A stretch of 22,756 bases of DNA from an uncultured Bacilli bacterium (GTDB lineage: Bacteria > Bacillota_I > Bacilli_A > RF39 > UBA660). The stretch spans positions 1-22,756 of the forward strand of contig CAJTXC010000010.1 in the NCBI GenBank assembly GCA_910580135.1, written 5' to 3'. The notes beneath the pieces were generated by a model, which was not told the DNA's origin, made no database searches, and saw only the letters and a list, made by a program, of their open reading frames with translations. Below, piece by piece: positions 7,102 through 14,224 of this stretch (positions within the stretch are counted from its first letter, which is position 1; each line of letters starts with the position of its first letter). Made by a program: the position numbers and the translations under genes.

Positions 7102-7990
7102 TTTTATAAGGAAAAATAATATTGGTAAGCTAAAGGAAAACGTTAAGTTAAGTAGTGCTACAACTTATAAGGTAGGAGGGGTTGCAAAAGTTTTTGTATA
7201 TCCTAAAAATACCGAAAAATTAATATTATTATTAAACGAGTTAAATAAAGAAAATATAAAATACAAGGTTTTAGGATTTGGTTCTAACGTTATATTTAGT
7301 GATAAAGAATATGATGGAGTAATTATTAAGTTAGATGAATTTTCTAACGTTTCAATAAATGACACTGTGATAACTGCAGGAGCTGGGGCAAGCTTGGTTA
7401 AACTTTCTCATAAGGCTGCCAAAGAAGGACTTACTGGTTTAGAGTTTGCAAGTGGAATACCTGGAAGTATCGGTGGAGCAATATTTATGAATGCTGGAGC
7501 ATATAAATCAGACATGGGATACATTGTATCAGAAGTTAAAGTATTAACACCAGAACTTGAGGTAAAAACTCTTTATAATAAAGACTTGAATTATAAGTAT
7601 AGATCATCTTTCTTACAAAAAAATCCTAATTATATTTGTTTAGAAGCAACTATCGTGCTTAGACATGGAGATAAGGACCAAATAAAAAAACTAATGGAAA
7701 CTAGAAGACAAAAAAGATTAATTATGCAACCACTTGAATATCCTTCGGCAGGTTCTGTGTTTAGAAATCCAGAAGATGATTTTGCTGGAAGATTAGTAGA
7801 AAGCTGCGGACTTAAAGGTTACTCTATAGGTGGTGCTAAAGTAAGTGAAAAACATGCTAATTTTATTATAAACGCTGATAATGCAACTGCTAGTGATGTT
7901 AAAAACTTAATCGATTACGTTCATGATAAAGTAAAAGACGAAACAAAAGTAGATTTAAAAATAGAACAAGAATTTGTTAATTGGGAGTAA
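7085..7990 (+). CDS. murB: UDP-N-acetylenolpyruvoylglucosamine reductase MurB
   Basis: MurB is a cytoplasmic FAD enzyme that reduces UDP-GlcNAc-enolpyruvate to UDP-MurNAc with NADPH. The 301-residue protein has the FAD-binding motifs LGFGSNVIFSD and SGIPGSIGGAIFMNAGAY, the YRSSFLQ segment, and PSAGSVFRNP with the catalytic serine. Lack of the long insertion seen in E. coli MurB fits the short type II enzymes of Gram-positive bacteria. ATG 7085 is chosen over GTG 7076 because GGGTGA lies about six bases upstream of the ATG and nothing precedes the GTG. It overlaps murG and lies five bases before ftsQ, so murG-murB-ftsQ form one operon. Confidence 0.95.
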   Translation: MKKIISFIRKNNIGKLKENVKLSSATTYKVGGVAKVFVYPKNTEKLILLLNELNKENIKYKVLGFGSNVIFSDKEYDGVIIKLDEFSNVSINDTVITAGAGASLVKLSHKAAKEGLTGLEFASGIPGSIGGAIFMNAGAYKSDMGYIVSEVKVLTPELEVKTLYNKDLNYKYRSSFLQKNPNYICLEATIVLRHGDKDQIKKLMETRRQKRLIMQPLEYPSAGSVFRNPEDDFAGRLVESCGLKGYSIGGAKVSEKHANFIINADNATASDVKNLIDYVHDKVKDETKVDLKIEQEFVNWE

Positions 7991-7995
7991 TATAA

Positions 7996-8664
7996 ATGCA
8001 AAAGAAAAGAAAAAAAAGGAAACTTAGGGTTGGTAGATTATTTTTGCTACTTTTAATTATTGGAGCAATTTCTTTTGCATGTTTTAAATTTATAGATATC
8101 CCGATTAGAAGTATAATAATAAAGGGAAATAACGTTTTAACGGACAATGAGATAATAAAACAAGCGGGTTTAGAAGATTATCCATCTTATTTCTCTGTTT
8201 TAAGTATTGTAGTAAAAAATAAATTGAAAAAAAATCCTTATATAGAAGAAGTTAAGGTATCAAAGGGAATACTAAACGTAAAAATTACCGTTAAAGAAAA
8301 AAAGGTTCTTTATATAAAAAGTGATACTAATGAAAAAGTTACTATAGATGGTGTGATAAAAGATAAAAAATTAGTATGTGCTCCTTATTTATTAGAAAAC
8401 GTACCAGAAAAAAAACAAGCTAGGTTTATAAAGGCTATGAACAAAATTGACGCTGATATATTATGTCAAATGTCACAGATTAAATACGATCCTAATGAAA
8501 TTGATAATGATAGGTATTACGTTTTTATGAATGATGGAAATAGTGTTTATTTAACCGTTAATAAATTTGATAAAATAAATAAATATAATACGATTTTAGA
8601 AAATGTTGGAAAACAAAACGGAACCTTATATTTAGACTATGGTGATTATTTTGAAGTAAAGTAA
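7996..8664 (+). CDS. ftsQ: Cell division protein FtsQ/DivIB
   Basis: A bitopic division protein that stabilises the FtsL-FtsB(DivIC) complex at the septum. The 222-residue sequence has a very basic cytoplasmic tail (KKRKKRKLR), one membrane helix at about residues 16-32, then a POTRA domain (IRSIIIKGNNVLTDNEIIKQAG...YIEEVKVSKG) and a beta-rich domain. Five bases separate it from murB, with GGGAG as ribosome site. It is shorter than Bacillus DivIB (about 260 residues), mainly at the C-terminus. In Bacillus the next genes are ylxW, ylxX and sbp; here a single unrelated-looking gene follows. Confidence 0.9.
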   Translation: MQKKRKKRKLRVGRLFLLLLIIGAISFACFKFIDIPIRSIIIKGNNVLTDNEIIKQAGLEDYPSYFSVLSIVVKNKLKKNPYIEEVKVSKGILNVKITVKEKKVLYIKSDTNEKVTIDGVIKDKKLVCAPYLLENVPEKKQARFIKAMNKIDADILCQMSQIKYDPNEIDNDRYYVFMNDGNSVYLTVNKFDKINKYNTILENVGKQNGTLYLDYGDYFEVK

Positions 8665-8673
8665 TCACTTTTT
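8642..8673 (+). terminator. Probable terminator after ftsQ
   Basis: GTGATTA (8642-8648) pairs with TAATCAC (8662-8668), with an inner TTT/AAA pairing, and is followed by five T. The stem covers the ftsQ stop codon. Confidence 0.65.
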
Positions 8674-8675
8674 AA

Positions 8676-8713
8676 TTTACGTTTTTAAGTATATATGTTA
8701 CTATTTTATAGTA
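8676..8713 (+). promoter_or_regulatory. Candidate promoter with inverted repeat
   Basis: TTTACG (8676-8681), 17 bases, then TACTAT (8699-8704). The -10 candidate is the left half of the short inverted repeat TACTAT-TTT-ATAGTA (8699-8713), which could be a regulator site. A weak match; it lies between the ftsQ terminator and the next gene. Confidence 0.3.
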
Positions 8714-8725
8714 GGGAGTAAAGTT

Positions 8726-9871
8726 ATGAAAAAGAAAACTGTTTTAGTTATTATGGTGATTGTTTTGCTTTTATTAACAATTATTTTAGTAACATTTAAT
8801 AAAAAGGAACCAGAAAAAAAAGAAAATCAAAATAAAAAAAGCACTCCTGCTGTTAATGAGTGGTATAAACCAGAAGGAACTAGTAACGAAATAGATATAT
8901 ATTATTATCAAGGTCAAAATAATTATTTATCTGTTTTTAAAAATGACGATAAAAGCTTTATAGATAATTTATATGAATATAAAAATACTTATAAATGTAA
9001 CATTACGGACTGCAAAGTATATTCTTTTTCAGATGATAAGGTAGTTATAAAAGATGATAAATACATTTTATATAATTTTGTAAATAATAAGGCAAAAAAA
9101 CTTTCTTTACCTTATGCTGAGTACAATGATATTAGACTTTTAGCTTCTAATGGTAAGACTTATGGTTTAGCAGTATCTAACATAAATAATATGTATGCTT
9201 TTTATTCTATTAAAGATAAGAGGTTTACTACTGACTTTAAGTATTCAAATATATTTTATAAAGAAACAGATGGATTATCAAAAGGGTATATATCTACTGT
9301 TATAAATGACAATGATAATATAAAGTACTATGTTATTAATTATAATAACGATAATATAATTCATGAATCTGATACTTATATAGGCATTGTTGGAAATGAA
9401 AACTACGTTTATTTTTATAATAATTTTTCTGATTTGGCAGAAATAGATGCCTTTATTTATAATGAGGATTTTAAACCTTTGTTTGATAAGAATTATAATA
9501 TGTTTAGTATTACGAAGCTTGGTAACGTAATTGTTAAAAACAATGATGATACTTTTAGCATGTATAATAAAAATGGAAATTTAGTAAAAACAAGTAAAGA
9601 ATATAAAAAGATATTATACATGGTTAATGATTATATAATCGTTATAGATAAAGACGATTATTTAAAAATAGTAGATTATGATGGTAACGTTAAATTAAAG
9701 TTTGATAAACTATATTATTATGAATTTGATGATAGTATATCTGGTATGTATTTTAGTGATAAAAAAAGTGTAATATACATATACATAAATATATTAAGTA
9801 ATGATGAAAACCAAGCAATAAAATACTATTATGTGCCAGAGAGCATGGGAAAAGGGAAACTTAACTTATAA
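8726..9871 (+). CDS. Membrane-anchored extracellular protein, WG-like repeats, unknown
   Basis: A 381-residue protein with one N-terminal membrane helix (about residues 4-24) and no lipobox cysteine, so it is probably anchored with most of the chain outside. Residues 28-45 are a charged linker. The remainder is rich in Tyr, Asn, Asp and Lys and arranged in recurring units of the form YDxxGxxxxxxxxYxxIxxxxxxYxxVxD, best seen in the last 130 residues (YNKNGNLV..., VDYDGNVKLKF...). This resembles WG-type beta repeats or a beta-propeller; that is inference. Two cysteines about seven residues apart (KCNITDCK) could form a disulfide. It stands alone between the ftsQ and ftsA units, in the position of ylxW/ylxX/sbp of Bacillus. 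I do not recognise the family. Confidence 0.7.
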   Translation: MKKKTVLVIMVIVLLLLTIILVTFNKKEPEKKENQNKKSTPAVNEWYKPEGTSNEIDIYYYQGQNNYLSVFKNDDKSFIDNLYEYKNTYKCNITDCKVYSFSDDKVVIKDDKYILYNFVNNKAKKLSLPYAEYNDIRLLASNGKTYGLAVSNINNMYAFYSIKDKRFTTDFKYSNIFYKETDGLSKGYISTVINDNDNIKYYVINYNNDNIIHESDTYIGIVGNENYVYFYNNFSDLAEIDAFIYNEDFKPLFDKNYNMFSITKLGNVIVKNNDDTFSMYNKNGNLVKTSKEYKKILYMVNDYIIVIDKDDYLKIVDYDGNVKLKFDKLYYYEFDDSISGMYFSDKKSVIYIYINILSNDENQAIKYYYVPESMGKGKLNL

Positions 9872-9891
9872 AGGAAAGGTTTCTTTTTTTG
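9855..9891 (+). terminator. Possible terminator before ftsA
   Basis: GGGAAAC near the end of the coding region can pair with GTTTCTT through two G-T pairs across an 18-base loop, followed by a T tract. It is weaker than the other terminators in the window. Confidence 0.4.
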
Positions 9892-9920
9892 ATTTTTATA
9901 TTTCAAAAAATTGATTTATA

Positions 9921-9929
9921 TAGTATAAT
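9921..9929 (+). promoter_or_regulatory. Candidate promoter of ftsA-ftsZ (-10 TAGTATAAT)
   Basis: TATAAT at 9924-9929 preceded by TAG, identical over nine bases to the element before mraY. The -35 region (TTTCAA, 9901-9906) is poor. It supports starting FtsA at 9968, since the ATG at 9938 would be almost at the transcript start. Confidence 0.45.
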
Positions 9930-9967
9930 ATTTCTATATGGTAGAGTTTATAAGGAGCAGGCAGCCT

Positions 9968-11218
9968 ATGAAAAAAATATATACATGTATTGATATTGGT
10001 AATGATACAATAAGAATATTGGTAAGTGAATATTACCATAAAAGATTTAGAACCCTTGCGGTGTCTTCAGTTAGATCTAAAGGTGTCAAAAATGGTGTTA
10101 TAGTTGATGAAAACTTACTTTTAGAAAGATTAAGATTAGCGCTTAATGACATTGAATCAAGAATTAATCTGCCAATTAAAAAGGCTATAATAACAATTCC
10201 TGCATGTGATGCTGAATATTCTTTGGTGCACGGTAACGTTCCAATCGTTAATGAAGAAAAGATGGTTACTAAAAAAGATGTTCTACGAGTTCAAAACGCT
10301 AGTTTAAATGATATCTTGCCAAACATGGAACTTGTTAACATAACCCCAATAGACTTTACTATTTATGAAAATGGTTCTGAAATAGAAACGATTAAAGATC
10401 CAAAAAATAAAATATGTGATAGGTTAGGCATAAGAGCAATGATGGTATGTGTGCCAAAGGTTCATGTTGTAAGTTATGCTAAAGTTGTTGAGGCGGCTAA
10501 AGTAGAAGTTGTTGATCTTGTTTTATCTCCTATTGCAGATTTTGAAGAAGTTTATGATGAAGAAATGCTAAAAGAAACAACAGCGGTTATAAACATAGGA
10601 AGAAATACAACCACAATAGGAATGTTTAACAAGGGAATCATCACCAATAGCTCGGTTTTAAAAATTGGAAGTAGAATAATAGATGATGACATATCTTATA
10701 TTTATTATACAACTAAAAAAGTAGCTAGAAAGGTTAAGGAAAACTTCGGCGTTGCACATCCTAGATATGCTAATAAAACCGAGACCTACGAAACGAGAGA
10801 TGTTAACGGAAAACTTGTTAGTATTAATCAATATGAGTTATCCAAGGTGATTAATAAACGCCTGGTAGAAATTTTAAATGTTGCGAAAAATGAACTAAAA
10901 GTATTAACAAATAAGCAAATTCGTTATATAATGGTTTTAGGTGGCATAACAGATATGCCAGGGGTGAACTTTGTTTTAGAAGATGTTTTTGGAAAACAAG
11001 CAAAAACGTATACTATAAATACGCTAGGTATAAGAAAGGCAAGGTTTATTACTGCATCAGGTGCTCTTAAGCATTTTGTTAAAAAGATAAAATTAAGGGG
11101 AAAAGAATATTCAATGTTTAGTAGTGAAGAAGAAGATAACTTAGTTCATAGTAAGACTAGAATCGGTAAAAGTGAATCAGTATTCGGAAGGTTTTTTAAC
11201 TACTTTTTTGATAATTAA
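9968..11218 (+). CDS. ftsA: Cell division protein FtsA
   Basis: FtsA is an actin-like ATPase that tethers FtsZ to the membrane and recruits the divisome. The 416-residue protein starts with the phosphate-1 loop YTCIDIGNDTIRILV, has the FtsA-specific 1C region, a phosphate-2 loop TAVINIGRNTTTIGMF, and the adenosine motif MVLGGITDMPG. The C-terminus, ESVFGRFFNYFFDN, is the expected amphipathic membrane-targeting helix. The ATG at 9968 follows AAGGAG (9952-9957); an in-frame ATG at 9938 is only nine bases after the -10 box and is rejected. It is separated from ftsZ by 12 bases carrying AAGGAGG, so the two form an operon. Confidence 0.94.
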   Translation: MKKIYTCIDIGNDTIRILVSEYYHKRFRTLAVSSVRSKGVKNGVIVDENLLLERLRLALNDIESRINLPIKKAIITIPACDAEYSLVHGNVPIVNEEKMVTKKDVLRVQNASLNDILPNMELVNITPIDFTIYENGSEIETIKDPKNKICDRLGIRAMMVCVPKVHVVSYAKVVEAAKVEVVDLVLSPIADFEEVYDEEMLKETTAVINIGRNTTTIGMFNKGIITNSSVLKIGSRIIDDDISYIYYTTKKVARKVKENFGVAHPRYANKTETYETRDVNGKLVSINQYELSKVINKRLVEILNVAKNELKVLTNKQIRYIMVLGGITDMPGVNFVLEDVFGKQAKTYTINTLGIRKARFITASGALKHFVKKIKLRGKEYSMFSSEEEDNLVHSKTRIGKSESVFGRFFNYFFDN

Positions 11219-11230
11219 GGAGGAAATAAG

Positions 11231-12322
11231 ATGTTTGGTTTACCAGTAGATCAATTAGCAAAAATTAAAGTTATCGGTGTTGGAGGCGGTGGTGGAAACG
11301 CTGTTAACCGAATGATAGAATGTGGTGTTAGAGGAGTTGAATTTATTGTAGCTAACACTGACTTACAAGTATTAAATTGTTCAAAAGCAGAAACTAAAAT
11401 TCAAATAGGTTCAAAGATTTCTGCAGGTTTAGGAGCAGGTGGACGTCCAGAGGTTGGAAGGGAAGCTGCTGTTGAATCTAAAAAAGAAATAGAAGAAGCA
11501 CTAAAAGGTGCTGACATGGTTTTCGTCACTTGCGGAATGGGTGGTGGAACAGGAACTGGAGCTGCACCTGTTATAGCTGAAATAGCACAAGGTCTTGGAG
11601 CTTTAACGGTAGCGATAGTTACTAAACCATTTAGTTTTGAAGGAAAAAGAAGAATGGCACAAGCTATTGAAGGTCTTAATGAATTAAAATCTAACGTAGA
11701 TACTTTAATAGTTATTCCAAATGATAGATTAAGAGAAATTATTGATAAATCAACACCAATGGTTGAAGCATTCCATGAAGTTGATAACGTACTTCATAGA
11801 GGTGTACAATCAATATCTGATTTAATTGCGGTAACAGGTTTAATAAATCTAGACTTTGCTGACGTTAAAGCAGTTATGGAAAAGAGTGGAAATGCACTTA
11901 TCGGTATTGGTATGGGTACTGGAGAAAACAGGGCAGTAGAAGCAGCTCGTCAAGCAGTGTCAAGTCCACTTCTTGAAACTAATATTTCTGGTGCAACTGA
12001 CGCAATCATTAATATTACTGGTGGTGCAAATCTTACTTTATTCGAAGCAGAAGATGCTGCTGAAGTTGTAAGATCAACATCTAATAATGATATAAATACT
12101 ATTTTTGGTGCGGTAATCAACGAAAACTTAACTGATGAAGTAATCGTTACAGTTATTGCAACTGGTTTTGAAAAAAATGAACAAAAAGCACAAGCGCCTG
12201 TTCAACAACCAACTCCAAGCGTAAGCCCTGTAATGCAACCAAGAGTAAGTAATTTAATTCAAGATGACGATGATGATGACGATGATATTCCAAATTTCTT
12301 AAAAAATAGAAGAAGTTTCTAA
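11231..12322 (+). CDS. ftsZ: Cell division GTPase FtsZ
   Basis: FtsZ is the tubulin homologue that builds the Z ring. The 363-residue protein has the N-terminal GVGGGGGNAVNRM, the tubulin signature GGGTGTG at residues 104-110, the T7 loop NLDFADVKAVM that supplies the catalytic Asp, and the C-terminal conserved peptide IPNFLKNRR that binds FtsA and other partners. The linker between core and peptide is short, Gln/Pro-rich and ends with eight consecutive Asp codons (12263-12286), which is unusual. The ribosome site is AAGGAGG. Codon use is more varied and GC-richer than in the accessory genes, as expected for a highly expressed gene. Confidence 0.98.
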   Translation: MFGLPVDQLAKIKVIGVGGGGGNAVNRMIECGVRGVEFIVANTDLQVLNCSKAETKIQIGSKISAGLGAGGRPEVGREAAVESKKEIEEALKGADMVFVTCGMGGGTGTGAAPVIAEIAQGLGALTVAIVTKPFSFEGKRRMAQAIEGLNELKSNVDTLIVIPNDRLREIIDKSTPMVEAFHEVDNVLHRGVQSISDLIAVTGLINLDFADVKAVMEKSGNALIGIGMGTGENRAVEAARQAVSSPLLETNISGATDAIINITGGANLTLFEAEDAAEVVRSTSNNDINTIFGAVINENLTDEVIVTVIATGFEKNEQKAQAPVQQPTPSVSPVMQPRVSNLIQDDDDDDDDIPNFLKNRRSF

Positions 12323-12350
12323 GAATGCTAGACAATGGCATTCTTTTTTA
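12321..12350 (+). terminator. Rho-independent terminator after ftsZ
   Basis: AAGAATGC (12321-12328) and GCATTCTT (12338-12345) form an 8-bp stem with a nine-base loop and a T tract. The loop contains TAGACA, which doubles as the -35 of the next promoter. Confidence 0.85.
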
Positions 12351-12357
12351 ATATAAT
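12329..12357 (+). promoter_or_regulatory. Promoter of the LysR gene, inside the ftsZ terminator
   Basis: TAGACA (12329-12334, five of six consensus bases), exactly 17 bases, then a perfect TATAAT (12352-12357). The -35 is in the loop of the ftsZ terminator hairpin and the spacer contains its right arm and T tract. Confidence 0.6.
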
Positions 12358-12381
12358 AATTCTAATTTGTCGGAGGTAAAA

Positions 12382-13281
12382 ATGTATAATAGTAATATCA
12401 ATTTGAATTTATATAAAACCTTTTATGAAGTAGCTAAATATGGAAGTATATCAGAAGCAGCAAAAAAAACATATACTTCTCAACCAGCACTTAGTAAATC
12501 AATTAAGAAATTAGAACAAGATTTAGGAGTGCAACTTTTTTATAGAAAATTAGATGGTATAGAGTTAACTGATAAAGGAAAAGAACTTTTATTTTATATT
12601 GAAGAAGCCTATAATAATTTAATAATAGCAGAAAGAAATTTATTAGAATCTGAAAATTTAGAAAAGGGAAAAATAACTATAGGTGTTCCATCTCAAATAG
12701 GTACATTTTATGTGTTTGACTCTGTTTCTAAATTTCATGAATTATATCCCAATATAGAAATTACTATAATAAGTAGTTCAACTGATAGTTTATTAAAAAA
12801 ATTAGAAACACATGAAATAGATTTTATTATAGACTCATCACCTATAAATATATCTTCTGATCAGGTAATAGTTAAACCACTAACTAATGTAAATAATTGT
12901 TTTGTTGTAAGTTCTGATAGTAAGTTAGATATTAGTAATATACAAAGTATAAAAGATTTAGAAAATTATCCATTAATACTTCCAATTCCAGCAACATTTA
13001 ATAGAAAAGCGCTTGATAATATATTTGATAAAAATGAAGTTAATTTATCAAACGTTATGAATATACATACAAGCGAAATGATTATTGGTGCAGTAAAAAG
13101 AAATCTAGGTATTGGTTATGTTATAGAAGATTTAATTAAAGATGATAATACTATAGTCAAAGTTGATATAAAAGAAATATTACCACAGATTCAGATTAAT
13201 TTAGTATATGTAAAAAAATATCTTACAACAGCACCAACAAAATTTATTAAGATGTTTATTGATTCCAAATTTAGTGAATAA
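12382..13281 (+). CDS. LysR-type transcriptional regulator
   Basis: A 299-residue DNA-binding regulator. The N-terminal winged helix-turn-helix is clear (about residues 5-63: FYEVAKYGSISEAAKKTY, SQPALSKSIKKLEQDLGVQLF, TDKGKELL), followed by a linker helix and a two-lobed periplasmic-binding-protein-like effector domain (KITIGVPSQIG..., EIDFIIDSSP..., GAVKRNLGIGYVIEDL). ATG 12382 follows GGAGGT at 12372-12377; an in-frame TTG at 12367 lies upstream of that site and is rejected. LysR regulators often sit divergent from a target operon; here both flanking units point the same way, so no target is obvious. The effector is unknown. Confidence 0.93.
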   Translation: MYNSNINLNLYKTFYEVAKYGSISEAAKKTYTSQPALSKSIKKLEQDLGVQLFYRKLDGIELTDKGKELLFYIEEAYNNLIIAERNLLESENLEKGKITIGVPSQIGTFYVFDSVSKFHELYPNIEITIISSSTDSLLKKLETHEIDFIIDSSPINISSDQVIVKPLTNVNNCFVVSSDSKLDISNIQSIKDLENYPLILPIPATFNRKALDNIFDKNEVNLSNVMNIHTSEMIIGAVKRNLGIGYVIEDLIKDDNTIVKVDIKEILPQIQINLVYVKKYLTTAPTKFIKMFIDSKFSE

Positions 13282-13286
13282 GTTAT

Positions 13287-13345
13287 GGAGGGTATAACCA
13301 TTTATTATGACTATATCTTTTTATTATGTTTTTTATACCTTTTTT
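13287..13345 (+). terminator. Possible terminator after the LysR gene
   Basis: AGGGTATAA (about 13290-13298) can pair with TTATACCTT (about 13333-13341) before a T tract, but the loop is over 30 bases. Weak, though no other candidate lies in the gap. Confidence 0.3.
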
Positions 13346-13349
13346 ATAT

Positions 13350-13379
13350 TTTACAAACATATTAATGTTGATTTAAAAT
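13350..13379 (+). promoter_or_regulatory. Promoter of the zinc-ribbon/MazG-like pair
   Basis: TTTACA (13350-13355, five of six), 18 bases, TAAAAT (13374-13379, five of six). It leads into an untranslated region of about 85 bases before the zinc-ribbon gene. Confidence 0.5.
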
Positions 13380-13470
13380 TAAATATGTGAAGAAGAGAGA
13401 AAAATATGGATAAGAAAAGAAAGTATAAAATAGTAAGAAAGAATGTATTAATATATTAAGGAGGTAAATT

Positions 13471-13734
13471 ATGATAGAAGTATTAAATGACGAGGAAAAT
13501 TGGAGATGGAAAACAAAGGAAGAGTGTTTATGTGGGGCAATATTGCAAGTAGATTCTGCTTCTATATGGGGAGATTTAGAAAACGATAAAATGCGTTACT
13601 ATTATTATTGCCCAAAATGCAGGAGAAAAAATTATATTGATTCTGAAAAGATTAATACTATGCCCCAAGAACAACGATTACATTTAAAATCAAAGAATGA
13701 TCCTTGGTTTAGCAGCGGATTCGGAAGATTATAA
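13471..13734 (+). CDS. Small zinc-ribbon protein, unknown function
   Basis: An 87-residue protein. CLCG near residue 19 and CPKC near residue 47 are two knuckles of a probable zinc ribbon, separated by an aromatic-rich segment (MRYYYYCPKC). The C-terminus has another aromatic patch. The start follows an excellent ribosome site, AAGGAGG. It is seven bases upstream of the ribosome-site core of the next gene and probably cotranscribed with it. Small zinc-ribbon proteins of this shape are common in phages and phage-derived regions, so I infer a phage origin, but I do not recognise a named family. Confidence 0.65.
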   Translation: MIEVLNDEENWRWKTKEECLCGAILQVDSASIWGDLENDKMRYYYYCPKCRRKNYIDSEKINTMPQEQRLHLKSKNDPWFSSGFGRL

Positions 13735-13750
13735 AAATAGGAGGATTATT

Positions 13751-14143
13751 ATGGATAAAGAATATAAAGAAGTAAAAAAATTTCATGAGGCTTTTGGTCA
13801 TCCAGTAGCGAAAAGCCCAACAGTATTATCAGTTGAAAGAGCAGAAAAAAGATATGCATGGATGTTAGAAGAAATAAATGAATTTATGGAAGCTACCAAG
13901 AATAAGGATATTGTAGAACAAGCTGATGCAATGATAGATACCATATATTTTGCACTTGGTACTTTAGTTGAAATGGGTGTTTCCCCAGACAAATTGTTTT
14001 ATATTGTTCAAGAAGCTAATATGAGTAAGTTATGGTCTGATGGAATGCCACACTATAATGACATGGGTAAAGTTGTTAAACCAGAAGGATGGCAAGATCC
14101 TCATCCAAAATTAGAGTTAGCAATTAAAAATATGAAAAGATAA
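13751..14143 (+). CDS. MazG-like all-alpha NTP pyrophosphohydrolase
   Basis: A 130-residue protein of the MazG/PRA-PH all-alpha fold, whose members split nucleoside triphosphates or related compounds into monophosphate and pyrophosphate with magnesium. The metal-binding pattern is visible: EEINEF (ExxE) on one helix and EQADAMIDTIYF (ExxD) on the next, with KLWSDGMPHYNDMGKVVKPEGW downstream, a segment I associate with phage-type MazG proteins. The ATG follows AGGAGG (13739-13744) by six bases; an extension to 13697 would overlap the upstream gene and has no ribosome site. Substrate (house-cleaning of odd nucleotides, or phage nucleotide metabolism) is not known. Confidence 0.8.
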   Translation: MDKEYKEVKKFHEAFGHPVAKSPTVLSVERAEKRYAWMLEEINEFMEATKNKDIVEQADAMIDTIYFALGTLVEMGVSPDKLFYIVQEANMSKLWSDGMPHYNDMGKVVKPEGWQDPHPKLELAIKNMKR

Positions 14144-14174
14144 TAAGTATAAAAAAAGTTATTAAAAACATAAT

Positions 14175-14207
14175 TAGACACTTTAGTTAGTGTCTTTTTT
14201 TTATACT
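14175..14207 (+). promoter_or_regulatory. Candidate spoIIG promoter with long spacer
   Basis: TAGACA (14175-14180), 21 bases and TATACT (14202-14207) lie just before spoIIGA. The spacer is too long for ordinary sigma-A use, but the Bacillus spoIIG promoter is known for a 22-bp spacing that needs Spo0A. No TGTCGAA-type Spo0A box was seen nearby, and the -35 candidate sits at the left edge of a terminator stem, so this is tentative. Confidence 0.3.
14176..14202 (+). terminator. Terminator after the MazG-like gene
   Basis: AGACACT (14176-14182) and AGTGTCT (14189-14195) form a 7-bp stem with a six-base loop and seven further T. It ends 22 bases before the spoIIGA ATG. Confidence 0.8.
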
Positions 14208-14224
14208 AGTTTTAGGTGATATAA

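Noticed and set aside
9938..9967. Longer FtsA starting at ATG 9938
   Set aside because: It begins nine bases after the -10 box and the added segment contains the ribosome site for ATG 9968.
13406..13459. 17-codon frame (MDKKRKYKIVRKNVLIY) upstream of the zinc-ribbon gene, with a weak purine-rich site before it
   Set aside because: Too short, made of the most common AT-rich codons, and no similarity to a known leader peptide; could be chance in the untranslated region.
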